A program made the translations under genes and the position numbers. A stretch of 64,000 nt of DNA from Hyphomicrobiales bacterium (lineage in GTDB: Bacteria > Pseudomonadota > Alphaproteobacteria > Rhizobiales > Rhizobiaceae), in assembly GCA_900469615.1 (NCBI GenBank), contig UBYA01000029.1, forward strand, positions 172,504-236,503, read 5' to 3'. This document shows positions 1 through 9,159 of the stretch, one piece after another. The notes below the pieces were generated by a model that was given only the letters and a program-made list of their open reading frames with translations, ran no database searches and was not told the DNA's origin. Position 1 is the first letter of the stretch; every line of letters starts with the position of its first letter.

Positions 1-353
1 CGCTCCAATGGCATTGCAGGATTTAAGTGCAGCCCTGCAAAACGCCAGCATATCCTGCATTCTCCTCTGCTGCACCTCATGGATGGGACGTGACAGGAAC
101 AATCATCAATCCGCCGGGCAAGGTGGGTGCGCATCGGGAAGCCCTCCGGAAGGAGGAATGTGCCTTGGTAGCGTTGGCTTAACGGCCGCGCGAACGGCAA
201 GACATCACCACCCTCATCCTCTCTCATTTGAAGGAGGGCGATATGCGACAACACGGCAGATCGACCCGATGATCGCGTTTGCCAGGCAAGATAACACATC
301 GAAGCCCCGCAAGCTGAGCGTGTTGCCGCGCCCAGCTTGCGGGGACCAAAAAC
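1..353. other. Left-edge intergenic region
   Basis: I see no convincing gene here. An open frame beginning at position 8 has no homologous look and runs into the antisense of the next gene. The only structure is a perfect 12-bp inverted repeat at 305-316 / 333-344, just downstream of the stop codon of the minus-strand gene that follows. Confidence 0.5.
305..344 (-). terminator. Stem-loop after small membrane protein gene
   Basis: A perfect 12-bp stem (305-316 with 333-344, 16-nt loop) lies 9 bp past the stop codon at 354 on the minus strand. No T-tract follows, so it may be a 3' mRNA stabiliser or a non-canonical terminator rather than a classical intrinsic one. Confidence 0.4.
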
Positions 354-617
354 TTACGACTTGCGGCCGAGAACTGCGCCGACGATTGCGGACAGCACGC
401 CGCCCGCGATCAGCGAGGATATGCCTTGCGCGACGAGGCCGGTGAGAGCCTCGCTGCCGATCAGATTGAGGATGAAGCCGCCGCCGAGACCGCCGATCGC
501 ACCGGCGATCGTTCTTGCGACGAGGTTTATCCCCTCCTGCTTCAAAACGGCGCTGGCGGCATTTCCGCCGATCGCACCGGCTATCAGTTGCGTGATGATA
601 GGCCCTAAACTTTCCAT
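354..617 (-). CDS. Small glycine-rich membrane protein, hypothetical
   Basis: This encodes an 87-residue, very hydrophobic protein with recurring AGAIGG and GGxxG patterns (residues about 13-18, 38-48 and 70-82). These are glycine-zipper-like helices that could pack in the inner membrane. No catalytic motif is visible and I do not recognise a named family. The ATG at 617 is chosen over an in-frame GTG at 623 because a GAAGGG Shine-Dalgarno sits at the right distance before it. The gene stands alone and is followed by a strong stem-loop. It is probably a real small rhizobial protein of unknown function. Confidence 0.6.
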   Translation of the reverse strand: MESLGPIITQLIAGAIGGNAASAVLKQEGINLVARTIAGAIGGLGGGFILNLIGSEALTGLVAQGISSLIAGGVLSAIVGAVLGRKS

Positions 618-864
618 GACCACCCTTCTCCCATTGCTCCGGAAGACGCCTCCGGATCCCCTCTCGTCGCGCCCCGGATTGCTGCCTGGGAGCGGCGATA
701 ATCCTCTGTGGTCTCAGGATTACATCATGCATGGATCGCTGAAAATAGAAGGGCAACCACGACGGGAGGATTCAGCGATAATTCCGGGGGAAATCCGCCA
801 TGCGGGCATGCGGCCGGCAGGCCGCATGCCAATTCCGCCATTTTATTCAGCCTGCCTTGGCGAA

Positions 865-1503
865 TCAGCGGTAGACGTAGACGATACGGCGCGTCCCCGG
901 ATCGATCAGCACCGGCTGCTGGTTCACTTCGACGTAGCTGTATTGATAGTTCGGAATGCGGTGCACTTCGACGCTTTGCGGAACCTGGGCGCCGACCACC
1001 ACATCGCCATTCAGCTGCACCGCATCGACCGGATTGTCGTCGATATAGGTTCGGATTTCTTCCGGTGGCGTAACTGCGACTACGTTGCCGCCGTCCTGAG
1101 CGACAGGGCCGAGCAACTGATCGTCCGGGCCGGGCTGGACGCTGCCTGTCTCAACGGGATCGGTTTGCTGGTAGGTGATCGTGGGGACGCCAAGGTCGTC
1201 GCGATGGTCCTGAACCACGACCGGCGCGCCGTTCTGCTCGACGCTGAGATATTGCGCGTAGACCCAGCCCCGCATGCCGTTGACGTCGACACGACACCAG
1301 CGGCTGCCTTCTATGCAGCCATCCAGCGTTGCCTGCGAGCCCCGCGTCGCGACGCCGACCGTCGGAAATTCCGCGCCGGGGCCCGAGCGAACCTCGATGT
1401 CGGTGGCGGTGGTCGCGGACATTTCAATCTGCTCAGCCTGGGCCAGGCCCGCGCTGCCGGCGAGGATGACGCCAGCCAGCAGCAAGTTTCTTTTCAAGGA
1501 CAT
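865..1503 (-). CDS. SH3-domain / DUF1236 exported protein
   Basis: The 212-residue product begins with a clear Sec signal peptide (KRNLLLAGVILAGSAGLAQA, cleavage near residue 23). A bacterial SH3-like domain follows (about residues 27-90: the RSGPGAEFPTVG and RGWVYAQYL segments are typical). The C-terminal part (about 150-212, with the VEVHRIPNYQYSYVEVN motif) is the DUF1236 domain common in Rhizobiales. The expected location is periplasm or cell wall, perhaps binding peptidoglycan, but the function is not established. A good AAGGAGA ribosome site precedes the ATG. The gene appears monocistronic. Confidence 0.85.
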   Translation of the reverse strand: MSLKRNLLLAGVILAGSAGLAQAEQIEMSATTATDIEVRSGPGAEFPTVGVATRGSQATLDGCIEGSRWCRVDVNGMRGWVYAQYLSVEQNGAPVVVQDHRDDLGVPTITYQQTDPVETGSVQPGPDDQLLGPVAQDGGNVVAVTPPEEIRTYIDDNPVDAVQLNGDVVVGAQVPQSVEVHRIPNYQYSYVEVNQQPVLIDPGTRRIVYVYR

Positions 1504-1753
1504 TGGTTCTCTCCTTCTGGCCTTTAAAGACGTAACCTCAACGTTTCGGGTGCTTCAGTGTTCCGGCGGACATCGCCGCATGACATTGCCGTTTCGGCTG
1601 CGCGGAGGGTAAGCTTCTGAACCGTCTGCGTTTTTAGAGGTGCCGGCAGAGCTTGCCATTGGCACGCGCGCTGGTTTGAAGCCGGCGGGGGCTGTTTTGC
1701 CCATCGTTTGCGGCTATACCGGCAGCACGAATATCAAACAGACGAGGCGCTCC

Positions 1754-2398
1754 ATGGGCATGCTGCAGGCCGGTATCATTCCGGTGACCCCTTTCGAACA
1801 GAATTGCACCATCCTGTTCGATCCGGAGACGAAGGAGGGTGTCGTGGTCGATCCGGGCGGCGATGTCGATGTGATCCTGCAGACCGTGCGCGAGAACGGC
1901 ATCACCCTGAAGGCCGTCTGGCTGACCCATGGCCATATCGATCATGCCGGCGGTGCCGACGAGGTTCGCGAAGCGCTCGGCATAGAGGTGATCGGCCCGC
2001 ATGAGGACGATCGCTTCCTGCTCGAGGATATCGAAGCCAAGGCCAAGATGTTCAACATCAGCGGCGTGCGCAATGTCGTGCCGGATCGGTTCCTGAAGGA
2101 GGGCGACAAGGTCTCCTTCGGCGAGCACGAGTTCGAGGTTTTCCATTGCCCCGGACATGCGCCGGGCCATGTCATTTATTTCAACCGCAAGCAGGGTTTC
2201 GCCCATCTCGGCGACGTGCTGTTCAACGGCTCCATCGGGAGAACGGATCTGCCCGGCGGCAATCATCAGCAACTGCTGGACTCGATCCGCGACAAGGTTT
2301 TTCCGCTCGGTGACGAGGTCGGCTTCATCTGCGGTCATGGACCGGGCAGCCGGATCGGCGACGAGCGTCGCACAAACCCTTTCCTGCGCGGATTATGA
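1754..2398 (+). CDS. MBL-fold metallo-hydrolase (glyoxalase II-like)
   Basis: This is a metallo-beta-lactamase fold hydrolase of 214 residues. The metal-binding motif THGHIDHAGG (residues 58-67) is intact, and the later conserved His (HCPGHAPGH), the Asp in HLGDVLF and the C-terminal CGHGPG His are all present, so the dinuclear site is complete. The family includes hydroxyacylglutathione hydrolase-like thioesterases, but the substrate cannot be read from sequence. The frame is open upstream to 1640. The ATG at 1754 is chosen because GAGG lies six bases before it and the MBL fold begins there. A strong terminator follows the stop codon. Confidence 0.9.
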   Translation: MGMLQAGIIPVTPFEQNCTILFDPETKEGVVVDPGGDVDVILQTVRENGITLKAVWLTHGHIDHAGGADEVREALGIEVIGPHEDDRFLLEDIEAKAKMFNISGVRNVVPDRFLKEGDKVSFGEHEFEVFHCPGHAPGHVIYFNRKQGFAHLGDVLFNGSIGRTDLPGGNHQQLLDSIRDKVFPLGDEVGFICGHGPGSRIGDERRTNPFLRGL

Positions 2399-2407
2399 TT
2401 ACAAAGA

Positions 2408-2436
2408 AAGCGCCGCTCGAAAGCGGCGCTTCGGTT
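2408..2436 (+). terminator. Intrinsic terminator of MBL hydrolase gene
   Basis: A perfect 10-bp stem (2408-2417 with 2422-2431) with a CGAA tetraloop is followed by a short T-rich tail. It lies 10 bp after the stop codon. Confidence 0.85.
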
Positions 2437-2443
2437 CCTCGTG

Positions 2444-2551
2444 TCCTGGAGTAATTCCGGGAAAGTGCACAGCGGTTTTCCGCCGGGAATCGCGCGCAAA
2501 CAAAGAGATAGAGCCGTTCGACGATTCCGTGAAACGCGGAACCGCTCTGGA
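2444..2551. repeat. RIME1-like intergenic mosaic element
   Basis: This block of about 108 bp between two convergent genes contains two imperfect palindromes: ATTCCGG...CCGGGAAT near 2453-2505, and AGAGC-GTTC...GGAACCGCTCT near 2510-2549. They are separated by a characteristic AACAAAGAGATAGAGC stretch. From memory this matches the Rhizobium-specific intergenic mosaic element RIME1 in length and layout. No second copy was noticed in the window. Confidence 0.65.
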
Positions 2552-2553
2552 AA

Positions 2554-2991
2554 TCAGTCGGCCGTGCAGAAATGGCGCATGCCGTCATAGCCGACAAAGG
2601 TGCCGGAGCGGCCGTCAAAGCTTCTGTAGCGGTCGTAGCAATAGCGCATCCAGGCGGATGACCAGGGGCGCAGGCCGGATACCGGCGGCGGCGCATAATA
2701 GCTGACATCCCGCTCGACATAGACGCGGCGCGGCGGCGGACGGTAGTAATAGGGCGGGGGAGGCGCGTCGTAGCCGGGATCGACATAGACAGGCGCCGGC
2801 TCGTAATAACGGGGCTGGCTGGCAACGGCCGAACCGACGATCAGGCCGGTTGCGAGACCGGCAGCGCCCAGCGCCCAGCCATCGCGGTTGCGATGGCGCC
2901 AGTATTCGTCTGCGGAAGCGGCGCTCATGGAAGTCAGCGTCAATGCCGCGGCCATGGCGGACATGACGAGCGTTTTGCCGAGTATGGTCAT
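2554..2991 (-). CDS. BA14K family exported protein
   Basis: The 145-residue protein has a signal peptide (residues about 1-27, ending SAASA), a glycine/alanine hydrophobic stretch (about 39-57), and a Pro/Tyr-rich middle with repeated PPPYYY and PAPVY segments. The C-terminus carries the BA14K signature (WMRYCYDRYRSFDGRSGTFVGYDG.RHFC) with its two conserved cysteines. The family is named after a Brucella immunoreactive 14-kDa protein and is widespread in Rhizobiales. The expected location is periplasm or outer surface; the molecular role is unknown. The gene is convergent with the MBL hydrolase gene across the RIME-like repeat. Confidence 0.85.
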   Translation of the reverse strand: MTILGKTLVMSAMAAALTLTSMSAASADEYWRHRNRDGWALGAAGLATGLIVGSAVASQPRYYEPAPVYVDPGYDAPPPPYYYRPPPRRVYVERDVSYYAPPPVSGLRPWSSAWMRYCYDRYRSFDGRSGTFVGYDGMRHFCTAD

Positions 2992-3084
2992 TAGCCTATC
3001 CTCTAACGGAAGCGGGACAACGGTCCTTCCCGCTCTTTCATGAAATGCAGATTAGGCGCGGCAAAGTGAATGCAGACTGAATGA

Positions 3085-3107
3085 CAAAACCCGGCATCGC
3101 TGCCGGG
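3085..3107 (-). terminator. Intrinsic terminator of cold-shock gene
   Basis: Read on the minus strand, CCCGGCA-gcga-TGCCGGG is followed directly by TTTTG. It lies 33 bp downstream of the cold-shock gene stop. Confidence 0.85.
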
Positions 3108-3139
3108 CCTCAACTCGAATTTGATAGCCGTCAGGCGTC

Positions 3140-3355
3140 TCAGCCGGCAATCTGCAGATTGACGGCCTTCGGTCCCTTGCCGCGGCGATCCGGTTCCGTG
3201 TCGAAGCTTACTTTCTGGTTTTCCGACAGTCCTGCCAGGCCAGAAGCCTGAACCGCGGAAATATGTACGAAGATGTCAGCTCCACCCTTATCCGGTTTGA
3301 TGAAACCGAAGCCCTTATCGGTATTGAAAAACTTTACAGTGCCAGTCTCGGCCAT
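3140..3355 (-). CDS. Cold-shock protein, CspA family
   Basis: This is a single 71-residue cold-shock domain, the usual full length. Both nucleic-acid-binding motifs are present: RNP1 as KGFGFIKP (residues 14-21) and RNP2 as DIFVHIS (28-34). CspA-type proteins bind single-stranded RNA and DNA and act as RNA chaperones in the cytoplasm. The gene is monocistronic with its own terminator. A long AT-rich region lies upstream, consistent with the long 5' leaders of csp mRNAs, though I cannot place the promoter firmly. Confidence 0.95.
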   Translation of the reverse strand: MAETGTVKFFNTDKGFGFIKPDKGGADIFVHISAVQASGLAGLSENQKVSFDTEPDRRGKGPKAVNLQIAG

Positions 3356-3852
3356 GCCTCAGGTCCTTTTCTCTCTGCCCACCATCCACACGGGCAGCAT
3401 TACTTGTGTTGCCCTTGCGGGCGCTTGCAGGCAGTTCTCGAAATTTGAAGGAAAAGGTCCCCGTAACTCGGCATGGTCTCAATGCGATGTTTGCCACCCG
3501 CTTCTCGACCAGGCTGACCGGAATATTAGCGTTTCCGGCTCGCAATTCTATTAGGACTTCCCATGCTCTAAAAATGCCCGAACACCATTGAGAGTGCTGT
3601 GTTTATGGGAAATTGGCAAGCAAAAGTTTTTTAACGTGTCGGATGGGGCACAATACCGTAACGCGGCTGTGTTATGGCGATTCGCAAATTTTCCCACTTC
3701 GAAACATGTTTTTAAGGTTTTTGCATCGCTCGCGATATAGTTTCGGCGAAATTTTCCCAAATCGGATGGCTCGGACACCCGTTTTCGCTTGTTCGGAAAA
3801 ATTTCAGCATATCGTGCGTCGCGCCGCTAAAAACGCGCATTTGCAGGCTTTT
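3356..3852. other. Intergenic region upstream of cold-shock gene
   Basis: About 500 bp without a supported gene, visibly richer in A and T than the flanks, with several AAATTTT and TTTTTAA runs. It should hold the promoter and 5' leader of the cold-shock gene on the minus strand. Short open frames on both strands look like chance. Confidence 0.5.
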
Positions 3853-4743
3853 TCACGCGGCTGCGCTGCGGCGGCGAGCCAATTGCGGAACCAGTTCGAC
3901 GGCGAGCATCGCGGCAAACATCAGCGCGCAACCAATGTAGCCGAGCTGGCTCATGGTCTCGCCGAGCAACAAAGCGCCGAGCGAAGCGCCGAACAATGCT
4001 TCCGAAGCAAGGAAGATCGCGGCTTGCGGGGCGGTAGTATAACGCTGGCCGATGATCTGCAACGCGAAGGCCAGGCCGGACGAAAAGATCCCGACATAGA
4101 GGATTTCGCCGAGCACGGCACGAATGGCTGCGATGCTGATCGGCTCGATGGCGGCGGCGATCGCCAGAGCAAGCACGGCGCAGACGGCGAATTGCGTTAC
4201 GGAAATGCCGAGGGGCCGGCCGGTTTCCTTGACGGCGGAACCGGCAAGGACAATTTGCGCCGCCCAGAACAATGCGCAGACCACGGTCAGGAAATCGCCG
4301 ACCGTCAGACGCAGGAAGGAACCGCCCGATAGCAGGTAGATGCCGCACAGCGCCATCAGCGCGGCAGGCCAGATGATCCAGTGCGGCGAGCGGCGCAGGA
4401 AAATGACGCCAATCAGCGGAACGAACACCACGTAGAGGCCGGTTATGAAGCTGGAATTCGTCACCGTCGTCGTCAGGAGCCCGAGCTGCTGGGTTGCCGC
4501 TCCTCCGAAAAGAGCGATGCCGATCAGCAGAAAGGAGAACCGGTCGCTGCGCGTCAGCGGCTTCGCGGCCTTCCTGCTTTCCATCCACACGAAGGGCAGC
4601 ACGACTATGGTGGCTACGGCAAATCGCAGGCCGATGAACCAGAAGGGCCCGATCGCCTTCATGGCAGTTGACTGCGCGACGAAGCCGCCACCCCAGATCG
4701 CGGCGGCAACCAGCAACAACAAATTCGCCTGTATGCGAGACAT
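3853..4743 (-). CDS. EamA/DMT-family membrane exporter
   Basis: The 296-residue inner-membrane protein has about ten predicted transmembrane helices arranged as two EamA repeats. The first starts at LLLLVAAAIWGGGFVAQSTAM and the second near TVGDFLTVVCALFWAAQIVLA. EamA (drug/metabolite transporter) proteins usually export amino acids, metabolites or drugs; the substrate is unknown here. The ATG at 4743 has AGGA five bases upstream and is preferred over the ATG at 4749. The gene is probably independent of the sugar dehydrogenase gene upstream on the same strand, since about 95 bp separate them. Confidence 0.88.
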   Translation of the reverse strand: MSRIQANLLLLVAAAIWGGGFVAQSTAMKAIGPFWFIGLRFAVATIVVLPFVWMESRKAAKPLTRSDRFSFLLIGIALFGGAATQQLGLLTTTVTNSSFITGLYVVFVPLIGVIFLRRSPHWIIWPAALMALCGIYLLSGGSFLRLTVGDFLTVVCALFWAAQIVLAGSAVKETGRPLGISVTQFAVCAVLALAIAAAIEPISIAAIRAVLGEILYVGIFSSGLAFALQIIGQRYTTAPQAAIFLASEALFGASLGALLLGETMSQLGYIGCALMFAAMLAVELVPQLARRRSAAA

Positions 4744-4839
4744 CTGCATCCTGCGGGAGGAGGAGGAACGGGGCGACGGTTAGCAGCTGCTTTTGCGTCG
4801 GGCAAGGGCGAAAGGCGCGGCATTCGGTCCGTTTGCGGC

Positions 4840-5988
4840 CTAGTTTGCCGCGCGCGAAATCCGCAACAGCGCCCCGTCGGCTTCGTCGGTCGTAATCAGC
4901 AGCGCGCCGTCTGGCGCCACCGTGATGTCACGCAGACGGCCGAATTTATCCGCAAACATGCGCTCGCGCTCGACGATCCTGCCGTTCTCGTCACGATCCA
5001 GCCGGGACAGCAACTGAAATTTCAGCGCAGTGACCAGCAGGTCGCCGTTCCATTCGGGGAACATCCGGCCGCGATAGACGGCGATGGCGCCGGGCGCGAT
5101 GGAAGGGTCCCAATAGAAAAGGGGTTGCTCCATGCCGGCCTTCGCCGTGCCGATGCCGATCTTCGTGCCGGAATAATTGACGCCGTAGGAGATGACCGGC
5201 CAGCCGTAATTCCTGCCGGCCTCGGGTGCGTTGATTTCGTCGCCGCCCCGGGCGCCGTGCTCGGCGGTATAGAGCTTGTTCGTGGCGCTATCGAAGGTGA
5301 TGCCTTGCGGATTGCGATGACCCTTCGACCAGATTTCGGGCAGGGCGCGCTTGCCGTCCTTGAAGGGATTGTTGGCAGGAATGCTGCCATTGGCGTCGAT
5401 ATGGATGATGGAGCCGGCATCGTCATGGAAATTCTGGGCGCGATCCTGCTGGCCGCGGTCGCCGAGACTGACGAACAGGCTGCCGTCCCGCGCGATGGCA
5501 ATGCGCGAGCCATACTGGATATTGCCGCGAGACAGCGTGTTCATGAGGAAAATGCGCTTCACCCCGGTCAGCTGCTTTTCGTCCGCAGACAATTTGGCGC
5601 GGAAGACGGCTGTGCCGCTTCCTCCGTCGCCTGCCATGGAAGCGGTGAAATAGAGGGTTCGATTGCCGGAGAAGTTCGGATCGAGTGCCACATCCAGCAG
5701 GCCGCCCTGGCCGCGCGCATAGACCTTCGGCACGCCGGCGATTGGCGCGGAGACCTTGCCATCGCGGACGAGCCGCATGCGACCCGGGCGTTCGGTAACG
5801 AGATAGGCGCCGTCCGGCAGCACCTTCACAGCCCAGGGATGATCGAGCCCCGTGGCGAGCGTCTCGACCTTGACGGCCACCTTTTGCGTCTTGATGGTCT
5901 GCGCCGGCTCGGCGGCAGGCGCAATTGTCGCCGACAGCAGGACGCAGGCCGTCAAGGCGATCGAAAATGCCGTTCTGTCACGACGCAT
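4840..5988 (-). CDS. PQQ-dependent aldose sugar dehydrogenase
   Basis: This encodes 382 residues with an N-terminal signal peptide (TAFSIALTACVLLSATIAPAAE). A six-bladed beta-propeller of the soluble glucose/sorbosone dehydrogenase family follows, with hallmark stretches GLDHPWAVKVLPDG, QGGLLDVALDPNF, WSKGHRNPQGI and EHGARGGDEIN. The family oxidises aldoses to lactones in the periplasm with PQQ and calcium; E. coli YliI is the model. The frame is open far upstream to 6369, but the ATG at 5988 is right because AAGGAG lies nine bases before it and the signal peptide starts there. The electron acceptor and PQQ supply are not encoded nearby. Confidence 0.9.
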   Translation of the reverse strand: MRRDRTAFSIALTACVLLSATIAPAAEPAQTIKTQKVAVKVETLATGLDHPWAVKVLPDGAYLVTERPGRMRLVRDGKVSAPIAGVPKVYARGQGGLLDVALDPNFSGNRTLYFTASMAGDGGSGTAVFRAKLSADEKQLTGVKRIFLMNTLSRGNIQYGSRIAIARDGSLFVSLGDRGQQDRAQNFHDDAGSIIHIDANGSIPANNPFKDGKRALPEIWSKGHRNPQGITFDSATNKLYTAEHGARGGDEINAPEAGRNYGWPVISYGVNYSGTKIGIGTAKAGMEQPLFYWDPSIAPGAIAVYRGRMFPEWNGDLLVTALKFQLLSRLDRDENGRIVERERMFADKFGRLRDITVAPDGALLITTDEADGALLRISRAAN

Positions 5989-6490
5989 CCGTGCGAACTC
6001 CTTGCCGTCCCTCGCCTCCCGCAAGGTGGGGCCGGCGAGCTGGCATTCAAGGTGCCGATAACGCCTTTGTGTTCTCGTCCGTGCGGTGCAGGCCTCCATT
6101 CGGCGCCCTTGAGTCGGCCGCAGGGCAGGCTTTCTTCTACAGTCCGGCTTCGGAGTTGCTTCGTTGGCGATTGGATGATCGGGAAGTCTTTGTTTCCAAT
6201 CGGAAATTTCGGTTCCGTTCAGAATTTGAATCAACTGCCTCACGTATCGATTCAAGTCCGGGCGGGTTGGCTGTATCGCATTGTGACCGATCCTGGCGGG
6301 TTCGGGGGAGCGCCTTTGCAGCTCTCCTGCCGCGTGAGCGGGGCGCAGATGGACGGCCCGGAAAGCCATGAAATAAAGCCACTGTGACGCCTTTGTGCTT
6401 GAAACGTCGGCCCATATTCGACATAGAGCTTAGCGCAGAAAACTGGTCCGCAGGCTTTCTGCCAATTTCAACCGAACAGGACCGATCACC
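5989..6490. other. Divergent intergenic region, sugar dehydrogenase / aatA
   Basis: About 500 bp between divergent genes. Open frames here on both strands are extensions or shadows of the neighbours. A small palindrome (TTTCC-aatc-GGAAA, 6193-6206) is visible. Otherwise it should carry the two promoters, which I cannot place firmly. Confidence 0.45.
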
Positions 6491-7693
6491 ATGGCCTTTC
6501 TTGCCGACGCTCTTTCCCGTGTAAAGCCTTCTGCCACCATCGCCGTTTCCCAGAAAGCGCGCGAGCTGAAAGCAAAAGGACGCGACGTGATCGGCCTCGG
6601 CGCCGGTGAACCGGATTTCGACACGCCGGATAATATCAAGACGGCCGCCATCGACGCGATCAATCGCGGCGAGACGAAGTACACGCCGGTTTCCGGTATT
6701 CCGGAACTGCGCAAGGCGATCGCCGCCAAGTTCAAGCGCGAGAACAATCTGGAATACGCTCCCGAGCAGACCATCGTCGGCACGGGCGGCAAGCAGATCC
6801 TGTTCAACGCCTTCATGGCGACGCTGAACCCTGGCGACGAAGTCATCATCCCGACGCCTTACTGGGTTTCCTACCCGGAAATGGTGGCGCTGTGCGGCGG
6901 CACTCCGGTTTTCGTCGCGACGACGCAGGCCAACAACTTCAAGCTTCAGCCTGCCGACCTCGAAAAGGCGATCACGCCGAAGACCAAGTGGTTCATGTTC
7001 AACTCGCCGTCCAATCCGTCGGGCGCTGCCTATTCGCATGACGAGCTGAAGGCGCTGACGGATGTGCTGGTCAAGCATCCGCATGTCTGGATCCTGACGG
7101 ACGACATGTACGAACACCTGACCTATGGCGAGTTCAAATTCGCCACGCCGGTCGAAGTGGAGCCGAGCCTCTATGACCGCACGCTGACGATGAACGGCGT
7201 GTCGAAGGCCTATGCCATGACCGGCTGGCGTATCGGCTATGCCGCCGGCCCGCTGCAGCTCATCAAGGCGATGGATATGATCCAGGGCCAGCAGACCTCG
7301 GGTGCGACCTCGATTGCCCAGTGGGCCGCCGTCGAAGCGCTGAACGGTCCGCAGGATTTCATTCCGCGCAACAAGAAGATCTTCGAAGGCCGCCGCGATC
7401 TCGTCGTGTCGATGCTGAACCAGGCCAAGGGCATTTCGTGCCCGGTTCCGGAAGGCGCATTCTACGTCTACCCGTCCTGCGCCGGTCTGATCGGCAAGAC
7501 GGCACCGACCGGCAAGGTCATCGAGACGGACGAGGATTTCGTATCCGAGCTGCTGGAATCGGAAGGTGTGGCGGTCGTTCACGGTTCGGCCTTCGGCCTC
7601 GGCCCGAACTTCCGCATCTCCTACGCGACTTCGGAAGAACTGCTCGAGGAAGCTTGCCGCCGCATCCAGCGCTTTTGCGCAGCCTGCAAGTAA
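6491..7693 (+). CDS. aatA: Aspartate aminotransferase (class I, PLP)
   Basis: The 400-residue fold-type I aminotransferase is full length for the rhizobial AatA (type 1b) family. The PLP-binding lysine is K239 in NGVSKAYAMTGWRIGY. NSPSNPSG (171-178) supplies the cofactor-contacting Asn, TDDMYE (203-208) the Asp and Tyr, and the C-terminal Arg in NFRISYA binds the substrate carboxylate. It interconverts aspartate and oxaloacetate with glutamate and 2-oxoglutarate in the cytoplasm; related enzymes also use prephenate or aromatic acids. AGGA lies ahead of the ATG, and a strong terminator follows, so the gene is a single transcription unit. Confidence 0.93.
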   Translation: MAFLADALSRVKPSATIAVSQKARELKAKGRDVIGLGAGEPDFDTPDNIKTAAIDAINRGETKYTPVSGIPELRKAIAAKFKRENNLEYAPEQTIVGTGGKQILFNAFMATLNPGDEVIIPTPYWVSYPEMVALCGGTPVFVATTQANNFKLQPADLEKAITPKTKWFMFNSPSNPSGAAYSHDELKALTDVLVKHPHVWILTDDMYEHLTYGEFKFATPVEVEPSLYDRTLTMNGVSKAYAMTGWRIGYAAGPLQLIKAMDMIQGQQTSGATSIAQWAAVEALNGPQDFIPRNKKIFEGRRDLVVSMLNQAKGISCPVPEGAFYVYPSCAGLIGKTAPTGKVIETDEDFVSELLESEGVAVVHGSAFGLGPNFRISYATSEELLEEACRRIQRFCAACK

Positions 7694-7715
7694 GCGTTCG
7701 CGAATGGATCAAACG

Positions 7716-7744
7716 AAAGCCCGCCAGCGATGGCGGGCTTTTTG
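7716..7744 (+). terminator. Intrinsic terminator of aatA
   Basis: AAGCCCGCCA-gcga-TGGCGGGCTT (7717-7740) is followed by three more Ts. It is a perfect 10-bp stem 23 bp past the stop codon. Confidence 0.92.
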
Positions 7745-7832
7745 CATTTGGACTATCGCCTTGAGTTCATGAACTGATTCAAGCGCTTCGCAACTCGAAT
7801 CCGCCTGCCGGCCTAAATCATTGAAATTGGAA

Positions 7833-8927
7833 TCAAAGTCCGAGCGCGGTCAGCATGATGAAGGTGGCGAAAAGAATGAAATGGGTCATGCCCTCGATCG
7901 CATTGGTTTCGCCGTCGTTGAGGTTGATGGCGGCGGCGATCAGCGTGATCATCACCATGACTGTCTGCACCGGCGACATGGCCATGATGAAGGGCTGGCC
8001 GGTGTAGAGCGCGATACCCTCCATGACCGGCACCGTCAGGATGACGGTCGACAGCGACGCACCCATGGCGATATTGACCGTCGCCTGCATGCGGTTCCTG
8101 AGCGCTGCGCGCAACGCGGTCAGGATTTCCGGCGCCGCCGAGATGGCGGCGACGACGATTGCGGCGATGGCGGGCGGAGCGCCCGTGCCTTTGAGGCCCG
8201 TATCCATGAAGGCCGACATGAACTCCGCCAGCGCCCCGATCAGCACGACGCCGATCAGGATGGTGACGATGGAGGCGGTGGTGGATTCTTCGTCATGGTG
8301 CTCTTCGGCGGCGGCTTTCTTTTCGTTGCGCGGATAGCTGTAGCTGAAAAAATAGCTGTGCTTGCCCACCTGCATGCGCAGGAACAGCGCATAGAGCGCG
8401 ATCATCGCGACGATGGTGAAGGCGGAATAATAATGCCATTTCACATCGGGAATGAACTCGGGCACGATCATCGAAATGCCCATGGCCGTGAGGATCATCA
8501 CGCCGTAAGTCTTGCTGGAATCGTCGTTATAGGGCTGCTCGCCATGCTTCAGGCCGCCCAGAAGGGCGGCAAGCCCGAGGATGCCGTTGATATCGAGCAT
8601 GACGGCGGCATAGATCGTGTCGCGCACCAGCGTCGGCGAGCTTTCGCCGCTCATCATGATGGCAAGGATGATGACTTCGACGGCGACGGCCGACAGCGTC
8701 AGGATCATCGTGCCGTAGGGATCGCCGACTTTAACGGCCAGAGTTTCGGCGTGGTGGGCGACCCGCATAGACGCCAGCACAATCGTTGCGATCAATGCCG
8801 CTGCCGCCAGCATCGATGCCGTCTGTCCCATCGCCAGCACTGAATGCTCGCCAACATAGGCGATGACGGCAATCGCCAATGCCACCAGGAGGGCTTTTTC
8901 CTGTCTGAGCCAGTTTGCTGTAATCAC
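7833..8927 (-). CDS. Ca2+/H+ antiporter-like ionic transporter (ChaA/y4hA type)
   Basis: The 364-residue inner-membrane protein has about eleven helices and two CaCA-type repeats. The conserved acidic motifs GDPYGTMILTLSAVAVEVIIL (near residue 70) and ISAAPEILTALRAA (near 260) are the alpha repeats that bind cation. A hydrophilic, His/Glu-rich loop (EEHHDEEST) separates the halves. The nearest family I recognise is ChaA and the rhizobial 'ionic transporter y4hA'; it likely exchanges Ca2+ (or Na+/K+) for protons. The GTG at 8927 is preferred because AGGTGGGGAT precedes it; another GTG lies at 8951. Confidence 0.88.
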   Translation of the reverse strand: MITANWLRQEKALLVALAIAVIAYVGEHSVLAMGQTASMLAAAALIATIVLASMRVAHHAETLAVKVGDPYGTMILTLSAVAVEVIILAIMMSGESSPTLVRDTIYAAVMLDINGILGLAALLGGLKHGEQPYNDDSSKTYGVMILTAMGISMIVPEFIPDVKWHYYSAFTIVAMIALYALFLRMQVGKHSYFFSYSYPRNEKKAAAEEHHDEESTTASIVTILIGVVLIGALAEFMSAFMDTGLKGTGAPPAIAAIVVAAISAAPEILTALRAALRNRMQATVNIAMGASLSTVILTVPVMEGIALYTGQPFIMAMSPVQTVMVMITLIAAAINLNDGETNAIEGMTHFILFATFIMLTALGL

Positions 8928-9159
8928 ATCCCCACCTTTGCGCCGATTCACGGTTGCACTCTAAATCAATGATTTCGCACATCAAGCTCGCAGCAGGAGA
9001 GTGCGATTTGCAGTCTGTGTCGAATAATGGAATACTGTATGAACAGGTGTCTGCCCAACCCACAAACGTCGCGGCATACTCGAAACCGTCTCAGATGCAC
9101 GCGGCCCTGCCGGTAACGTCCGGATCCGAAGGTCTTGGCAGATGAGAAGGAGGGTATGA

